64,000 nucleotides of DNA from E44-bin88 sp050123275 (GCA_050123275.1 JASFHK010000005.1:41313-105312); one strand, 5' to 3'; counted from the stretch's first letter, positions 23,446-31,898 are shown. A program made the numbers and translations. The notes: generated from the sequence alone by a model not told the origin.

Positions 23446-24209
23446 CCTAACTTCGCCCTGACCCTTTCCGTTATTGCCGAGAGCACCGGCCCCGTCTTTT
23501 CGTTGATGACGACATCGGCCCGGGGGTCGTGGGGGGTGGGGGTGAGGTTAATGATGACCAGCCGCGCGCCGCTTTGCCGGGCGATGAGCGGCATCTGGGC
23601 GGCGGGATAGACTACCAGCGACGAGCCCGCGGAGATAAACAGGTCGCAGGCGGCGGAAGCCTCCACGGCCTGTTGCGTCTCCCTTTCCGGCATGGGCTGG
23701 CCGAAGGATATCGTGGCCGGCTTCATGATGCCGCCGCAGCTGTCGCAGCGGGGCACTTTGGTTCCGGCGTCCAGCCTTTGCTGAATCGGCTGGCGGGGAT
23801 ATTTTTGACCGCACTCAAGGCAGAGCACCCACCTCACCGTGCCGTGCAGCTCGATTACTTTATCATCGGGGAGCCCGGCGCGCTGGTGGAGGCCGTCTAT
23901 GTTCTGGGTGATGACGCAATCGAGCTTGCCCATCTTATCAAGCTCGACGACGGCGTGGTGGCCGGGGTTGGGCTGGGCCTGGGACATCTCCGGCCAGAGC
24001 TCCCGCTGGAACTGCCAGTACTTTTCCCGCCCCGCCTCGCTGGCCATGAAGTTCTGGTAGCTCAGCTCGTCGGGGTCGAAGCGCTCCCAGATGCCGCCGG
24101 GGCTGCGGAAATCGGAAAGGCCCGATTCGGTGCTCAGCCCGGCCCCGCTGAAGACGACCACTCTTTTCGCGGCCATAATCATGTCGGCGACGGCGTTAAT
24201 CTCTTCCAT
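23442..24209 (-). CDS. NAD-dependent protein deacylase, Sir2 family
   Basis: 255 residues. Motifs in order: GAGLSTESGLSDFR (NAD loop, 22-35), TQNIDGLH (101-108), catalytic His122 in LHG, a zinc ribbon with Cys130, 133, 155 and 158, ISFGQPMP, and AGSSLVVYPA. The enzyme removes acetyl or other acyl groups from lysines using NAD. A longer frame reaches 24266, but ATG 24209 follows GGGAGG at the right distance. It lies upstream of, and overlaps, the lipoprotein gene; a functional tie between them is not obvious. Confidence 0.93.
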   Translation of the reverse strand: MEEINAVADMIMAAKRVVVFSGAGLSTESGLSDFRSPGGIWERFDPDELSYQNFMASEAGREKYWQFQRELWPEMSQAQPNPGHHAVVELDKMGKLDCVITQNIDGLHQRAGLPDDKVIELHGTVRWVLCLECGQKYPRQPIQQRLDAGTKVPRCDSCGGIMKPATISFGQPMPERETQQAVEASAACDLFISAGSSLVVYPAAQMPLIARQSGARLVIINLTPTPHDPRADVVINEKTGPVLSAITERVRAKLG

Positions 24210-24294
24210 TAATAACCTCCCGGGCTGCGCGACGTTAACCTTCAGTGCTATAATAACCCTAATCATACCCCGTTGTTAAGTTTTTAGATAGCTA

Positions 24295-25014
24295 ATGAAA
24301 GACTACTACCAGATTCTGGGCGTGCCCAAGGACGCCAGCCAGGCGGAGATAAAAAAGGCTTTCCGTAAGCTCGCCTTCCAGCACCACCCCGACCGCAATC
24401 CCGGCCACGAGCAAGAAGCCGCCGAGCGTTTCAAGGAGATAAGCGAGGCCTACGGCGTGCTCGGCGACGAGAACAAGCGCCGCCAGTACGACCGGGGCGG
24501 ACCGTTCGCCGGCGCTTACTCACAGGATGACATCTTCCGCCAGACCTTCAACAACCGCGCCACCTACGAGGACCTGGAGCGGATGTTCGCTCAGGCCGGG
24601 CTCCGCTTCGACCGCGATTTTCTCAACAACATGTTTTTCAGCGGTAGGGGCTTCGCCTACCGGACTTACCCCGCCGATGCCAGCGTTTCCACCTACAAGC
24701 CGGGCTGGCTGGAAAGGCAGCTAAACAAGGCGGCGGCGGGTATGAGCCGCTTCGTCCTGAAGCGGCTTTTCGGCTTAAAAATCGAGCCGCCGGTGGTGCT
24801 CGACAAGCACCTGGAGATTGAGATTAAGCGGCGGGAAGCGGATGAGGGCGGCGAAAAGAAGATAAGCTACAAGCGCAACGGGCGCAAGAAAAAGCTGGCG
24901 GTCAAGATTCCGGCGGGCATCAAGTCGGGGACTAAAATCAGGCTGCGGGGCATGGGCGACCAGAAGAACAGGAAATCGGGCGACCTCTACCTGCACGTCA
25001 AAATCAAGGACTAA
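24295..25014 (+). CDS. J-domain co-chaperone (CbpA/DnaJ-like without zinc finger)
   Basis: 239 residues. The J domain occupies 1-68 (YYQILGVPKDASQAEIKKAFRKLA, HPD motif at 31-33). A Gly/Phe-containing linker follows, then a C-terminal substrate-binding domain (VKIPAGIKSGTKIRLRGMGDQ, then GDLYLHVKIKD). The four CxxCxGxG zinc motifs of classic DnaJ are absent and only one C-terminal beta domain is present, so it is a shortened CbpA-type protein. It stimulates DnaK ATPase. It is divergent from the Sir2 gene; a TATAAT box at 24249-24254 might start it, but lacks a good -35. Confidence 0.85.
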   Translation: MKDYYQILGVPKDASQAEIKKAFRKLAFQHHPDRNPGHEQEAAERFKEISEAYGVLGDENKRRQYDRGGPFAGAYSQDDIFRQTFNNRATYEDLERMFAQAGLRFDRDFLNNMFFSGRGFAYRTYPADASVSTYKPGWLERQLNKAAAGMSRFVLKRLFGLKIEPPVVLDKHLEIEIKRREADEGGEKKISYKRNGRKKKLAVKIPAGIKSGTKIRLRGMGDQKNRKSGDLYLHVKIKD

Positions 25015-25032
25015 TTTCTCACCCCGAGCGTA

Positions 25033-25061
25033 TTGACAATGGCTACTTTCAATGACACAAT
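25033..25061 (+). promoter_or_regulatory. Promoter of the PadR gene
   Basis: TTGACA (25033-25038) lies 17 bases before CACAAT (25056-25061). The AT-rich stretch between it and the ATG contains a direct repeat of ACGATA (25080-25091), a possible binding site for autoregulation. Confidence 0.45.
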
Positions 25062-25096
25062 AGGTAGTAATTCTATATAGACGATAACGATATACC

Positions 25097-25465
25097 ATGC
25101 AAAGACAGTACATCGAACAGCTGAAAAAAGGCATCACTGAGACGGCGCTGCTCTACATCATCAGTGAAGTGCAGACCTACGGCTATAACATCATCAAAGA
25201 ACTGGAAAAGCGGACTACCGGCTATCTTCTCCTCAAGGGGGGCACCATCTATCCCGCCCTCCAGCGCCTGGAAATCAAGGGGCTGGTGAAGAGCTGGCAA
25301 CAGCGCAGTAACGAGCGTCGCTCCCGAAGATACTACGAGATAACCGACCAGGGACGGCAGTTCCTGGCCAAGAGACTGGTGGAGTGGCGTGAGTTTTCGC
25401 TGGCGGTTAGCAACCTCATGGGAATCGGCGATGTCGCCGAAGCCGCCTCCCGCAACACTGCCTGA
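25097..25465 (+). CDS. PadR-family transcriptional regulator
   Basis: 122 residues. The N-terminal winged helix has the PadR pattern: LLYIISEVQTYGYNIIKEL, then GTIYPALQRLEIKGLVKSW, then RRYYEITDQGRQFL. A short C-terminal helix serves for dimerisation (subfamily 1). PadR proteins usually repress a neighbouring gene and themselves. The tandem DegV genes follow 49 bases downstream with their own ribosome sites, making them possible targets. Confidence 0.88.
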   Translation: MQRQYIEQLKKGITETALLYIISEVQTYGYNIIKELEKRTTGYLLLKGGTIYPALQRLEIKGLVKSWQQRSNERRSRRYYEITDQGRQFLAKRLVEWREFSLAVSNLMGIGDVAEAASRNTA

Positions 25466-25514
25466 ATTCACCCGGACCTGGTATCGCGGCTAAATATTCC
25501 TGGAGGTTAGAGCT

Positions 25515-26384
25515 ATGAGGAAGGTTGGCATAGTTGCCGATACGGCGGCTTCCATTCCCCAAGACCTTATCGAGGAATACGGCATTGGCATGGTGCCCCT
25601 GATAACCGTCTCCAACGACAAGACCTACCGCGACGGCATTGACCTGAAAGAGGCAGCGGACCTTTTCGAGCTGGTCTATAACACGGACAAATTCCCCACC
25701 TCCTCCGCGCCGCCCCCGGCCGACTACCTCGAAATATACCGCAAGCTGGCCGAAGAAAAGATAGAAGCTATTCTATCCATAACCATATCCTCGGGCTTGA
25801 GCGCTTGCTTCGACGCCGCCGGTCAATCCAAGAAGATGGCGGAAAAGGAGCTGCCCGGTGTTGAAATCGAGGTCTTCGACTCGAGGACGACGGTGGGCGG
25901 CTTCGGCATGATAGTGCTGGCGGCAGCCCGCGCCGCCGCCGAGGGTAAAGACCTGTCCCGGGTTATCCAGGCCGCCCGCGAGGCCAGGGACAAGTTGCAC
26001 TGCATTATCCTCTTCGACACGCTTTCCTACCTGGCTAAAAGCGGGCGGTTGGGGCGGGGTTCGGCTTTGATGGGCACGATACTGAGCATAAAACCCATCG
26101 CCGAGGTACCCCCCGCGGCGGGAGTGGTGGAACCGGTGACCAGGGTCAGGACGCGTCCCAAGGCGCTGAAACACCTTGTGGAGATAGTACGCCGCCGCTC
26201 CAGGCCCGGCGATAAAATGCACTTCCTGATAGAACATACCGTTACGGCTAAAGAAGCCGATAAGCTGGCCGCGATGCTCGAAGAGGAGTTCGATTGCGCC
26301 GAGGTGCTGACCTGCGATACCCAGCCCGTGGCGGCGCTAAAGATAGGCCCCAAGAGCGTGGGCTTGAGCTTCTACAGCGATTAG
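25515..26384 (+). CDS. DegV family fatty-acid-binding protein, copy 1
   Basis: 289 residues. The hallmarks are VADTAASIPQDLIEEYGIGMVPL at the start, TSSAPPPADYLEIY (the TSxP fatty-acid headgroup-binding motif), ISSGLSACFDAA, and LFDTLSYLAKSGRLGRGSALMGTILSIKPI. DegV/FakB proteins bind a fatty acid and, with a FakA kinase, present it for phosphorylation; no kinase gene is in the window. The ATG follows GGAGG at 25501-25505. A paralogue lies 30 bases downstream. Confidence 0.9.
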   Translation: MRKVGIVADTAASIPQDLIEEYGIGMVPLITVSNDKTYRDGIDLKEAADLFELVYNTDKFPTSSAPPPADYLEIYRKLAEEKIEAILSITISSGLSACFDAAGQSKKMAEKELPGVEIEVFDSRTTVGGFGMIVLAAARAAAEGKDLSRVIQAAREARDKLHCIILFDTLSYLAKSGRLGRGSALMGTILSIKPIAEVPPAAGVVEPVTRVRTRPKALKHLVEIVRRRSRPGDKMHFLIEHTVTAKEADKLAAMLEEEFDCAEVLTCDTQPVAALKIGPKSVGLSFYSD

Positions 26385-26414
26385 CGCTGAGGCCACGTCC
26401 GCGGAGGTGATGCT

Positions 26415-27242
26415 ATGGCTAAAGTAGGCGTTGTTATCGACAGCGGCGTTAGCCTTCCCGACGAGCTGCTCGATGAGTACGGCATCGAAGTGGTGCCGCT
26501 GGTTACCGTCTTCGGCGATAAGCTCTACCGCGACCGGCTTGACCTGAAAACCCCCGCAGAGCTTTTCCAGCTCATCAAAAAATCGAATACCTTTCCCACC
26601 ACCTCGGCCCCCTCGCCTACCGACTACCTGGAAAAGTTCAAGCGCCTCAGTCAAAAAGTGGACAGCATTCTTTACGTGGCCATGTCCTCCAAACTGAGCG
26701 TGAGCTTTAGCTCGGCGACGATGGCCAAGGAAATGGCCGGAAACGAGCTGCCCGATGTTAAAATCGAGGTCTTCGATTCTATGACCACGGTGGGGGCTGC
26801 GGGCAAGAGTCTGGCGCAGGTGGTTAAAACCGCCGAGGCGGTGCGCTCCAAGGTCACCATGATTTTCATCATGGACACCCTTTCCTACCTGGCCAAAAGC
26901 GGGCGCATCGGCAGGGCACAGGCGCTGATGGGCAACATGCTGAGCATAAAGCCCATCGTCGAGATTCCGCCCTCAAGCGGGCGCGTGGAGCCGGTGACCA
27001 GGGTGAGGACCAAGCCCAAGGCGCTCAAGCAGCTATTGGAGATAGTGGAACAGAGGGTAGGCACGGAGAAACCGGTGCACATGATGGTGGAACGTACCGC
27101 CGTTCCCGGTGAAGCCGCCGAGCTCAAGGAAATGGTCGCCGGGCGTTTCAACTGCGCCGAGGTTCTCCTCTGTGAATTCAACCCCACCGGGGCGGTTACC
27201 ATCGGCCCCGGTAATCTGGGCTTGAGCTTCTACTGCGACTAG
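26415..27242 (+). CDS. DegV family fatty-acid-binding protein, copy 2
   Basis: 275 residues, clearly paralogous to the preceding gene (shared TTSAPSPTDYLEKF, MSSKLSVSFSSA, DTLSYLAKSGRIGRAQALMGNMLSIKPI and the GLSFYCD end). It starts at ATG 26415 behind GGAGGTGATGCT. Tandem FakB-like copies often differ in preference for saturated or unsaturated chains; that is family knowledge, not seen here. Its stop overlaps the convergent B3/B4-domain gene by four bases. Confidence 0.9.
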   Translation: MAKVGVVIDSGVSLPDELLDEYGIEVVPLVTVFGDKLYRDRLDLKTPAELFQLIKKSNTFPTTSAPSPTDYLEKFKRLSQKVDSILYVAMSSKLSVSFSSATMAKEMAGNELPDVKIEVFDSMTTVGAAGKSLAQVVKTAEAVRSKVTMIFIMDTLSYLAKSGRIGRAQALMGNMLSIKPIVEIPPSSGRVEPVTRVRTKPKALKQLLEIVEQRVGTEKPVHMMVERTAVPGEAAELKEMVAGRFNCAEVLLCEFNPTGAVTIGPGNLGLSFYCD

Positions 27243-27946
27243 ATTTCGACCTCGTTGTGCTCGGCGTCGAGCAGTACGTGCTTTACCTCGCCGCCGCAGA
27301 ACTGCCGCACCAGATTGGCCAGCTCTTCCGTGATGGCACCGGCTTCGCCTCTGGCTACCGGGGGCAGGCAATCGACATTAATGGCCACCTCCGTCGTCTC
27401 CGGTAGCAGCTTGGTGTGGTCGCCCTGGCGCCAGTTCCAGCGCCGGCACATCACCCGGCTGTTGTCCACATAGATAACCTCGCCCGGGGGCGGGTATTCC
27501 ACCGTGTCCCCGTTGAGTGGAGTGAAAGGCTCGTCGCCCCTGGCGATGGTTAGATGTAAGTCGCCGTCGGCGAGTTTCAGGTCGTCGCCGCCGCTGGGCA
27601 CCATGTGCTTCAGTGAGAAATAGTTAAAGAGCGCCACCAGCGTGTTGATGTAGGGCAGCTGGTCGCCGCGCCGCGCCCGCCGTCCCAGCGACTCGATAGA
27701 GCAGTAGAACTTGTTGGGGTTGGTGCCGAAGTCGGTGTAAGCCTGCCGCCAGTTGGCGATGCGGGGGTGGCTCTTGATTTGCTGCAAGGACTCGTCCTGC
27801 GTAGCCTTGGCCACCACCTCGCCCAGCATTTTGATAAGCTCCGGCTTCTCGCCGTGGTTGTCCACCCCGCGGGCGATAACCACCCCCCGCACGTAGGCGG
27901 GGAACTTGGCAAATACATCCGTGGATATGATGTCTTTCACCTGCAA
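27239..27946 (-). CDS. B3/B4 tRNA-binding-domain protein
   Basis: 235 residues matching the free-standing B3/4 domain found in the beta subunit of phenylalanyl-tRNA synthetase: NWRQAYTDFGTNPNKFYCSIESLGRRARRGDQLPYINTLVALFNYFSLKHMVPSGGDD, then GEVIYVDNSRVMCRRWNWRQGDHTKL. In the synthetase this domain edits mischarged tRNA; free-standing copies may hydrolyse aminoacyl-tRNA or act on other substrates. It is the last gene of a minus-strand operon, seven bases after the thymidylate-synthase-like gene. Confidence 0.82.
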   Translation of the reverse strand: MQVKDIISTDVFAKFPAYVRGVVIARGVDNHGEKPELIKMLGEVVAKATQDESLQQIKSHPRIANWRQAYTDFGTNPNKFYCSIESLGRRARRGDQLPYINTLVALFNYFSLKHMVPSGGDDLKLADGDLHLTIARGDEPFTPLNGDTVEYPPPGEVIYVDNSRVMCRRWNWRQGDHTKLLPETTEVAINVDCLPPVARGEAGAITEELANLVRQFCGGEVKHVLLDAEHNEVEI

Positions 27947-27953
27947 ATACCTC

Positions 27954-28598
27954 CTAAACCCTGGCGGTAGACTTGGCTAGTTCCCAGGAGTATTCGTAGA
28001 GGTGTAAACCCTTGCTCAACGCTAAAATCTCGCCGTCCTCGACGCCGATTTCGCTGGCCATGTATTCCTTGAGCAGCTGGATGCCGGCCAGGTTCGAGGG
28101 AAAGCCCGCCCACAGGTCCCAGGAGCGGAAATAGACGATGAACTTGAGCTTGTTATCGCGGATGCGGGTGTCGATGGCCCTCAGGCAAGGCGGGTCTGCC
28201 TGCGTGATGGACTCCTTGCCGCCCACGGCCATGAAGGCCTGGTTGGTGTCGTAGCCGTCATTCTTATACATCTCGATGACTTTGGGTATCTGCTCTTCCA
28301 GGTACTGGCCGTAGGTGTACTGCTCGCCCTCGCGGCGGTGGGCGGTCATCAGGTAGGGCAGGTATTCTTCGATGTAGTCCATCGAGGTCGGCGGGGGAAC
28401 GCCCTGGGGGGTGGAGGGGACGAGGGGCCGGGTGCCGGGGTTCATAATCTGGACGGCGGCGAAATCCAGCTCCTTGCGAAACTGACCCTGGTAGCTGCCA
28501 CGCTCGACCTTGTAGTCATGTCCATCGGTGAGTGTGTGGCGCAGGCAGAGGAACCAGGCTTCGGAAAGGTCCCTGGCTTCGATTTGCGTGATTTTCAA
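27954..28598 (-). CDS. Thymidylate-synthase-family protein
   Basis: 214 residues, shorter than standard ThyA (about 260). It has the family core: Cys138 in DPPCLR as the probable catalytic thiol, then FRSWDLWAGFPSNLAG (Arg158, Ser159 and Asn169 correspond to the phosphate and pyrimidine contacts) and GLHLYEYSW near 197-205. Archaeal-type ThyA and phage dUMP/dCMP hydroxymethylases share these motifs. Retention of Asn169 favours a uracil-type substrate. In an anaerobe this could be the main thymidylate synthase or a modifying enzyme. It lies inside a five-gene operon of mostly unknown genes. Confidence 0.72.
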   Translation of the reverse strand: MKITQIEARDLSEAWFLCLRHTLTDGHDYKVERGSYQGQFRKELDFAAVQIMNPGTRPLVPSTPQGVPPPTSMDYIEEYLPYLMTAHRREGEQYTYGQYLEEQIPKVIEMYKNDGYDTNQAFMAVGGKESITQADPPCLRAIDTRIRDNKLKFIVYFRSWDLWAGFPSNLAGIQLLKEYMASEIGVEDGEILALSKGLHLYEYSWELAKSTARV

Positions 28599-28611
28599 GT
28601 CGCGTCCTTTC

Positions 28612-29490
28612 TTAAAGCGCCCGGGTGAACTCGGGGCGGAGTCGGGACATATCCTTGCTTTCCAGTACCTCGTTGATGAGCTTGAGCATGGCTTCTTTCT
28701 GCTTGGGCAGCCGCGCCTTGATGGGCAGGTAATTGGAGGCGTGGTTGGCGGTGAAGAAGCAGTCGGTGAACTTAGCGTTCTCGACGATTATCTTGAGCTC
28801 GGCCAGAGACTGGAAGGGAGTGATAATCTTAAAGCGGCCCTCTTCCCAGTCCTTGTGGAGGGGGGTGCCGGGGACGAGCATCAGTGTCAGGGCGCCGGCG
28901 AAGTCGGGGTCGAGGTCGGTCAGTATTCTGGCGGTGCCCAGGGCATGCTTTTCGGAGCCTTCGGGGCCGCCCAGCCCCAGCAACACCGTTACCGAGAGGG
29001 TAATGCCCGCCTGCTTTATCTTGCGCCCGGCTTCCACAATCTGGGCGTAGGTGGCGCCCTTGTCAATCTTCTTGAGCAGCTCCTCGTCGCCGGTCTCCAC
29101 ACCCAGGTAGGCGATGGTCAGCCCCAGCTCGTGCAGCTCTTTAAGCTCCTCGACGCTCTTTATCACCCCGGACTGGGGGCTGGCGTAGGTGCCCACTTTT
29201 TTTAGGTTGGGGAACTTTTCTTTGAGGTATTTAAGCACTTTCACCAGCAGCCGCTGGGGGGCGATAAGTGCGTCGCCGTTCTCTAAAAATATGCGCTCCA
29301 GGCTCCAGCCGTAGTTTTTGGCCACGGCGTCGATATCGCGCTGGATGTCCTCGAAGGGCCGGATGCGGAACTTGACGTCGGAATAGGTGCCGCAGAAGGT
29401 GCAGGTGTTGTGGGAGCAGCCGAAGGTCACCGGCAGCAAAAAGCTGTTGGCCTCGCTGGGTGGCCTGACTCTGACCATGTCCTCGACCAT
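28612..29490 (-). CDS. Radical SAM protein
   Basis: 292 residues. The cluster motif is C25-x4-C30-x2-C33 (FGCSHNTCTFCGTY), a spacing found in a subset of B12-independent HemN/Elp3-like radical SAM proteins instead of the usual x3. Other family features are YLGVETGDEELL and VTVLLGLGG. The substrate is unknown. The start codon ATG 29490 shares one base with the preceding stop (TAATG). The operon partners include a thymidylate-synthase-like and a tRNA-editing-like protein, which hints at nucleotide or RNA chemistry. Confidence 0.85.
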   Translation of the reverse strand: MVEDMVRVRPPSEANSFLLPVTFGCSHNTCTFCGTYSDVKFRIRPFEDIQRDIDAVAKNYGWSLERIFLENGDALIAPQRLLVKVLKYLKEKFPNLKKVGTYASPQSGVIKSVEELKELHELGLTIAYLGVETGDEELLKKIDKGATYAQIVEAGRKIKQAGITLSVTVLLGLGGPEGSEKHALGTARILTDLDPDFAGALTLMLVPGTPLHKDWEEGRFKIITPFQSLAELKIIVENAKFTDCFFTANHASNYLPIKARLPKQKEAMLKLINEVLESKDMSRLRPEFTRAL

Positions 29491-30185
29491 TAAAATACGC
29501 GTCCTTTCTTGAAGATGCCGAAGAAACGGTCTTCGTATTCCTCGAAAAGCCCCCAGCGGTCGAGCTCCTTCTTCAGCTCGCCGGGCTCCATGTCGCCTTT
29601 GTCCACCAGCCGGAAAGATTCCTCGATTCTGACCCTGGCGTCGGCGGGGACGCCGCGAGCGTCCATGTCCAGAAGCCCCCTGGTTTCCATTTGCATCAGG
29701 TTGTCGGGCATCGAGCTTCGCGTCATCTCGTAGATGAACTTCATCAGCGAAACGTCCCAGAGGTCGTCCTGCCCCTTGATAATGGAAGTCAGCGGGTCGC
29801 CGCGCTTGTCGATGTCGCGGTTGAGCTTGTCCACCACCGCCATCAGATTATTGGCGACGATGTTGAGACCCTTGGGCTCGTTCTTGTAGGTGTAGTAAAG
29901 CCCCGGGGCGTGGGAGCCGAAGGCGTGGATGAGGTTTTCCATGTAGTGCCTCGCCTCCGGGCTGAAGCCCTCCAGGTGGGAGAGGTAGAAGGGGGTGACA
30001 ATCTTGGGCCTTTCGGCGATGACTCGCCCCTCTCTGATTACCGTCTCGTCGTCGGGCTGGGCCGGCTCGGTGACCAGATAGTAATAGATGTTGGTCGTGC
30101 CGAAGGTGGCCAGGTTCCGCTTGGGCGGCCTCAGGATTTCGGTGTGCTCGACGGCTTCCTTTATTCTTTCGTCGTCAATCTTCAT
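29490..30185 (-). CDS. Conserved hypothetical protein in radical SAM operon
   Basis: 231 residues, soluble, mixed helical. It contains TFGTTNIYYYLVTEP, IVTPFYLSHLEGFSPEARHYMENLI, YTYKNEPKGLNIVANNLMAVVDKLNRDI and an acidic C-terminal third. No catalytic signature or membrane segment is recognised. It is tightly packed between the first gene of the operon (four bases upstream) and the radical SAM gene (one-base overlap), which suggests the three products work together. Confidence 0.75.
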   Translation of the reverse strand: MKIDDERIKEAVEHTEILRPPKRNLATFGTTNIYYYLVTEPAQPDDETVIREGRVIAERPKIVTPFYLSHLEGFSPEARHYMENLIHAFGSHAPGLYYTYKNEPKGLNIVANNLMAVVDKLNRDIDKRGDPLTSIIKGQDDLWDVSLMKFIYEMTRSSMPDNLMQMETRGLLDMDARGVPADARVRIEESFRLVDKGDMEPGELKKELDRWGLFEEYEDRFFGIFKKGRVF

Positions 30186-30189
30186 GGCT

Positions 30190-30798
30190 CTAGTCTATCG
30201 CCGCCAGCTCCTGCTTGTATTCGTTCAAGAGGGTCAGGTACTGCGCGTCGAACTGGAGGCGCACCTGCCGCCACTCTTCCTGGAACTGGGGCTGGTTTTC
30301 GATATCAATATTCAGCTGCGCGTCGGTGCCCATTTGCTTCTTTACCGCCTCGCGCACCCTGGCGCCGAACTCGGCTTTAAGCTGCTCGTAGGCCTGGCGG
30401 CGCTGCGGCTCGCCCTGCTCGGCGTAGTGGTTGAAGATGTTCTGTATTTTGCCGAAGACGTTTTCCACGGCTGCCTTGTCCTGCTTGATGGCTTTCAGTC
30501 CTTCCATCGCCTTCCCGTTTTTCTGGCGGGCGGCTTCAGTCGCGGGCAGGTCAATATTGCGCAGCAGTATCTCGCTGGCACCTTTTTTGACGTAGGTGGC
30601 TGCCTTTGCGTCGTACTTGCCCAGCGCGGTGGACAGGTTGGCGTTCTTGGTCATGTAAGCGGCGGCCAGTTTTTCCCCCTCGGGGAGGTACTTCCAGCTC
30701 AACCGCTCCGCCTCGGTTACCTCGCCCATCGCCGCCACCTTTTCCATGGCGATTTCGCGGGCGCTTTTGATGTGGTCGCCTTCGTTTTCCAGATTCAT
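30190..30798 (-). CDS. Helical protein of unknown function, first gene of radical SAM operon
   Basis: 202 residues, rich in Ala, Lys and Glu and almost entirely helical, with no membrane segment or known motif. The ATG at 30798 lies only six bases past a perfect TATAAT, so the transcript is probably leaderless. It heads a compact operon of five genes (30798 down to 27239). Confidence 0.75.
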   Translation of the reverse strand: MNLENEGDHIKSAREIAMEKVAAMGEVTEAERLSWKYLPEGEKLAAAYMTKNANLSTALGKYDAKAATYVKKGASEILLRNIDLPATEAARQKNGKAMEGLKAIKQDKAAVENVFGKIQNIFNHYAEQGEPQRRQAYEQLKAEFGARVREAVKKQMGTDAQLNIDIENQPQFQEEWRQVRLQFDAQYLTLLNEYKQELAAID

Positions 30799-30804
30799 AA
30801 TTCT

Positions 30805-30833
30805 ATTATACTAGATAGGCGCTTCAGGCACAA
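30805..30833 (-). promoter_or_regulatory. Promoter giving a leaderless transcript for the 30190-30798 gene
   Basis: On the minus strand TTGTGC (30828-30833), a 17-base spacer and TATAAT (30805-30810) are followed by six bases and the ATG. Transcription would begin at or next to the start codon. Confidence 0.65.
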
Positions 30834-30843
30834 AGGGTTTAGC

Positions 30844-30871
30844 TTGTCTTTGGCAGCACAGATGATATAAT
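30844..30871 (+). promoter_or_regulatory. Promoter for the YbhB-like lipoprotein
   Basis: TTGTCT (30844-30849) lies 16 bases before TATAAT (30866-30871). The start site would fall near 30878, just before the AGGGAG ribosome site. Confidence 0.6.
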
Positions 30872-30891
30872 TTAACTGACAGGGAGCCGTG

Positions 30892-31452
30892 ATGGGAAAG
30901 TTCGGGGTTTTGGCCTTGTTGCTGACGGCAGCGCTGACCTTACTAGCGGGCGCCTGCGGCGGTAACGGCGGGGAGACCTTGCCCCCCGCCGGGGTCGAGA
31001 TGGAATTGACCAGCGCCGCTTTTACCGACGGGGGGACGATACCGGTCGATTATACCTGCGACGGGCAGGACATATCCCCGGAGCTTAGCTGGAGCGGCGC
31101 GCCCGAGGGGACGCAGTCCTTCGCGCTGATAGTGGACGACCCCGATTCACCAAGCGGCGATTTTACCCACTGGATTATCTTTAACATCTCCGCCGACACG
31201 TCGACGCTGGTAGAGGCAATTGCCACCGTTCCTCTGTGCGTCCGTCTCTGGCAGGGCGAGAACGACTTTGGTGAAATCGGTTACAACGGCCCTTGCCCGC
31301 CGTCGGGGCAGACGCACCACTATCGCTTTACCATTTATGCGCTCGATACCATGCTGGAGCTGGACATCGGCGCCACCAGAGCGCAGCTGCTCGACGCCAT
31401 GTCGGGTCACCTGCTGGCCCAAGGTGAGCTTATCGCCGTTTACCAGCGTTAG
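30892..31452 (+). CDS. YbhB/YbcL-type (PEBP) lipoprotein
   Basis: 186 residues. A lipoprotein signal (LALLLTAALTLLAGAC) precedes the phosphatidylethanolamine-binding-protein fold: IPVDYTCDGQDISPELSWSGAPEGTQSFALIVDDPDSPSGDFTHWIIFNI, then GYNGPCPPSGQTHHYRFTIYAL, the DPD-x6-8-HW and GPCPP motifs of the family. The physiological ligand is uncertain. ATG 30892 is preferred over GTG 30889 because AGGGAG (30881-30886) gives workable spacing. It is followed closely by the archease gene. Confidence 0.87.
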   Translation: MGKFGVLALLLTAALTLLAGACGGNGGETLPPAGVEMELTSAAFTDGGTIPVDYTCDGQDISPELSWSGAPEGTQSFALIVDDPDSPSGDFTHWIIFNISADTSTLVEAIATVPLCVRLWQGENDFGEIGYNGPCPPSGQTHHYRFTIYALDTMLELDIGATRAQLLDAMSGHLLAQGELIAVYQR

Positions 31453-31471
31453 CCGTGTCTTTAGGATTATC

Positions 31472-31888
31472 ATGCCCGAAGAGTTCGAAATACTAGACCA
31501 TACCGCCGACGTCGGCATTATCGCCTACGGCGCCGATTCGAAGGCAGCCTTCGCCAGCGCGGGGAGGGGGCTTTTCAGCCTGATAACCCGGCTGGACGAC
31601 ATCAACGAGTCGCTCTACCGCGACATCGAGCTTAGCGCCGCCGACGAGGAGAGCCTGCTGGTGGACTGGCTCAACGAGCTGGTCTATTACTTCGACACCG
31701 AGGGCATTCTCTTCAAGCGTTTCGACATCACCGAGCTGGCCGATAACCACCTCAAGGCCAGGTGTTACGGGGAGAAGGCGGACGGCTCGAAGCACGAAAT
31801 AAAGAGGGGCGTCAAGGGCGCTACCTACCACATGCTGTCCATCGAAAAGAGGGACGGCTGCCGGATACAGGTGCTATTCGACATATAG
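31472..31888 (+). CDS. Archease
   Basis: 138 residues. It has the archease start FEILDHTADVGIIAYG and the core LVDWLNELVYYFDTEGILF, and ends GVKGATYHMLSIEKRDGCRIQVLFDI. Archease activates the RNA ligase RtcB by promoting its guanylylation and multiple turnover. RtcB is encoded 1.5 kb downstream on the same strand with one gene in between, supporting the assignment. The frame is open from 31220, but the family begins at ATG 31472, which follows AGGA. Confidence 0.93.
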   Translation: MPEEFEILDHTADVGIIAYGADSKAAFASAGRGLFSLITRLDDINESLYRDIELSAADEESLLVDWLNELVYYFDTEGILFKRFDITELADNHLKARCYGEKADGSKHEIKRGVKGATYHMLSIEKRDGCRIQVLFDI

Positions 31889-31898
31889 GAGGCATGAA

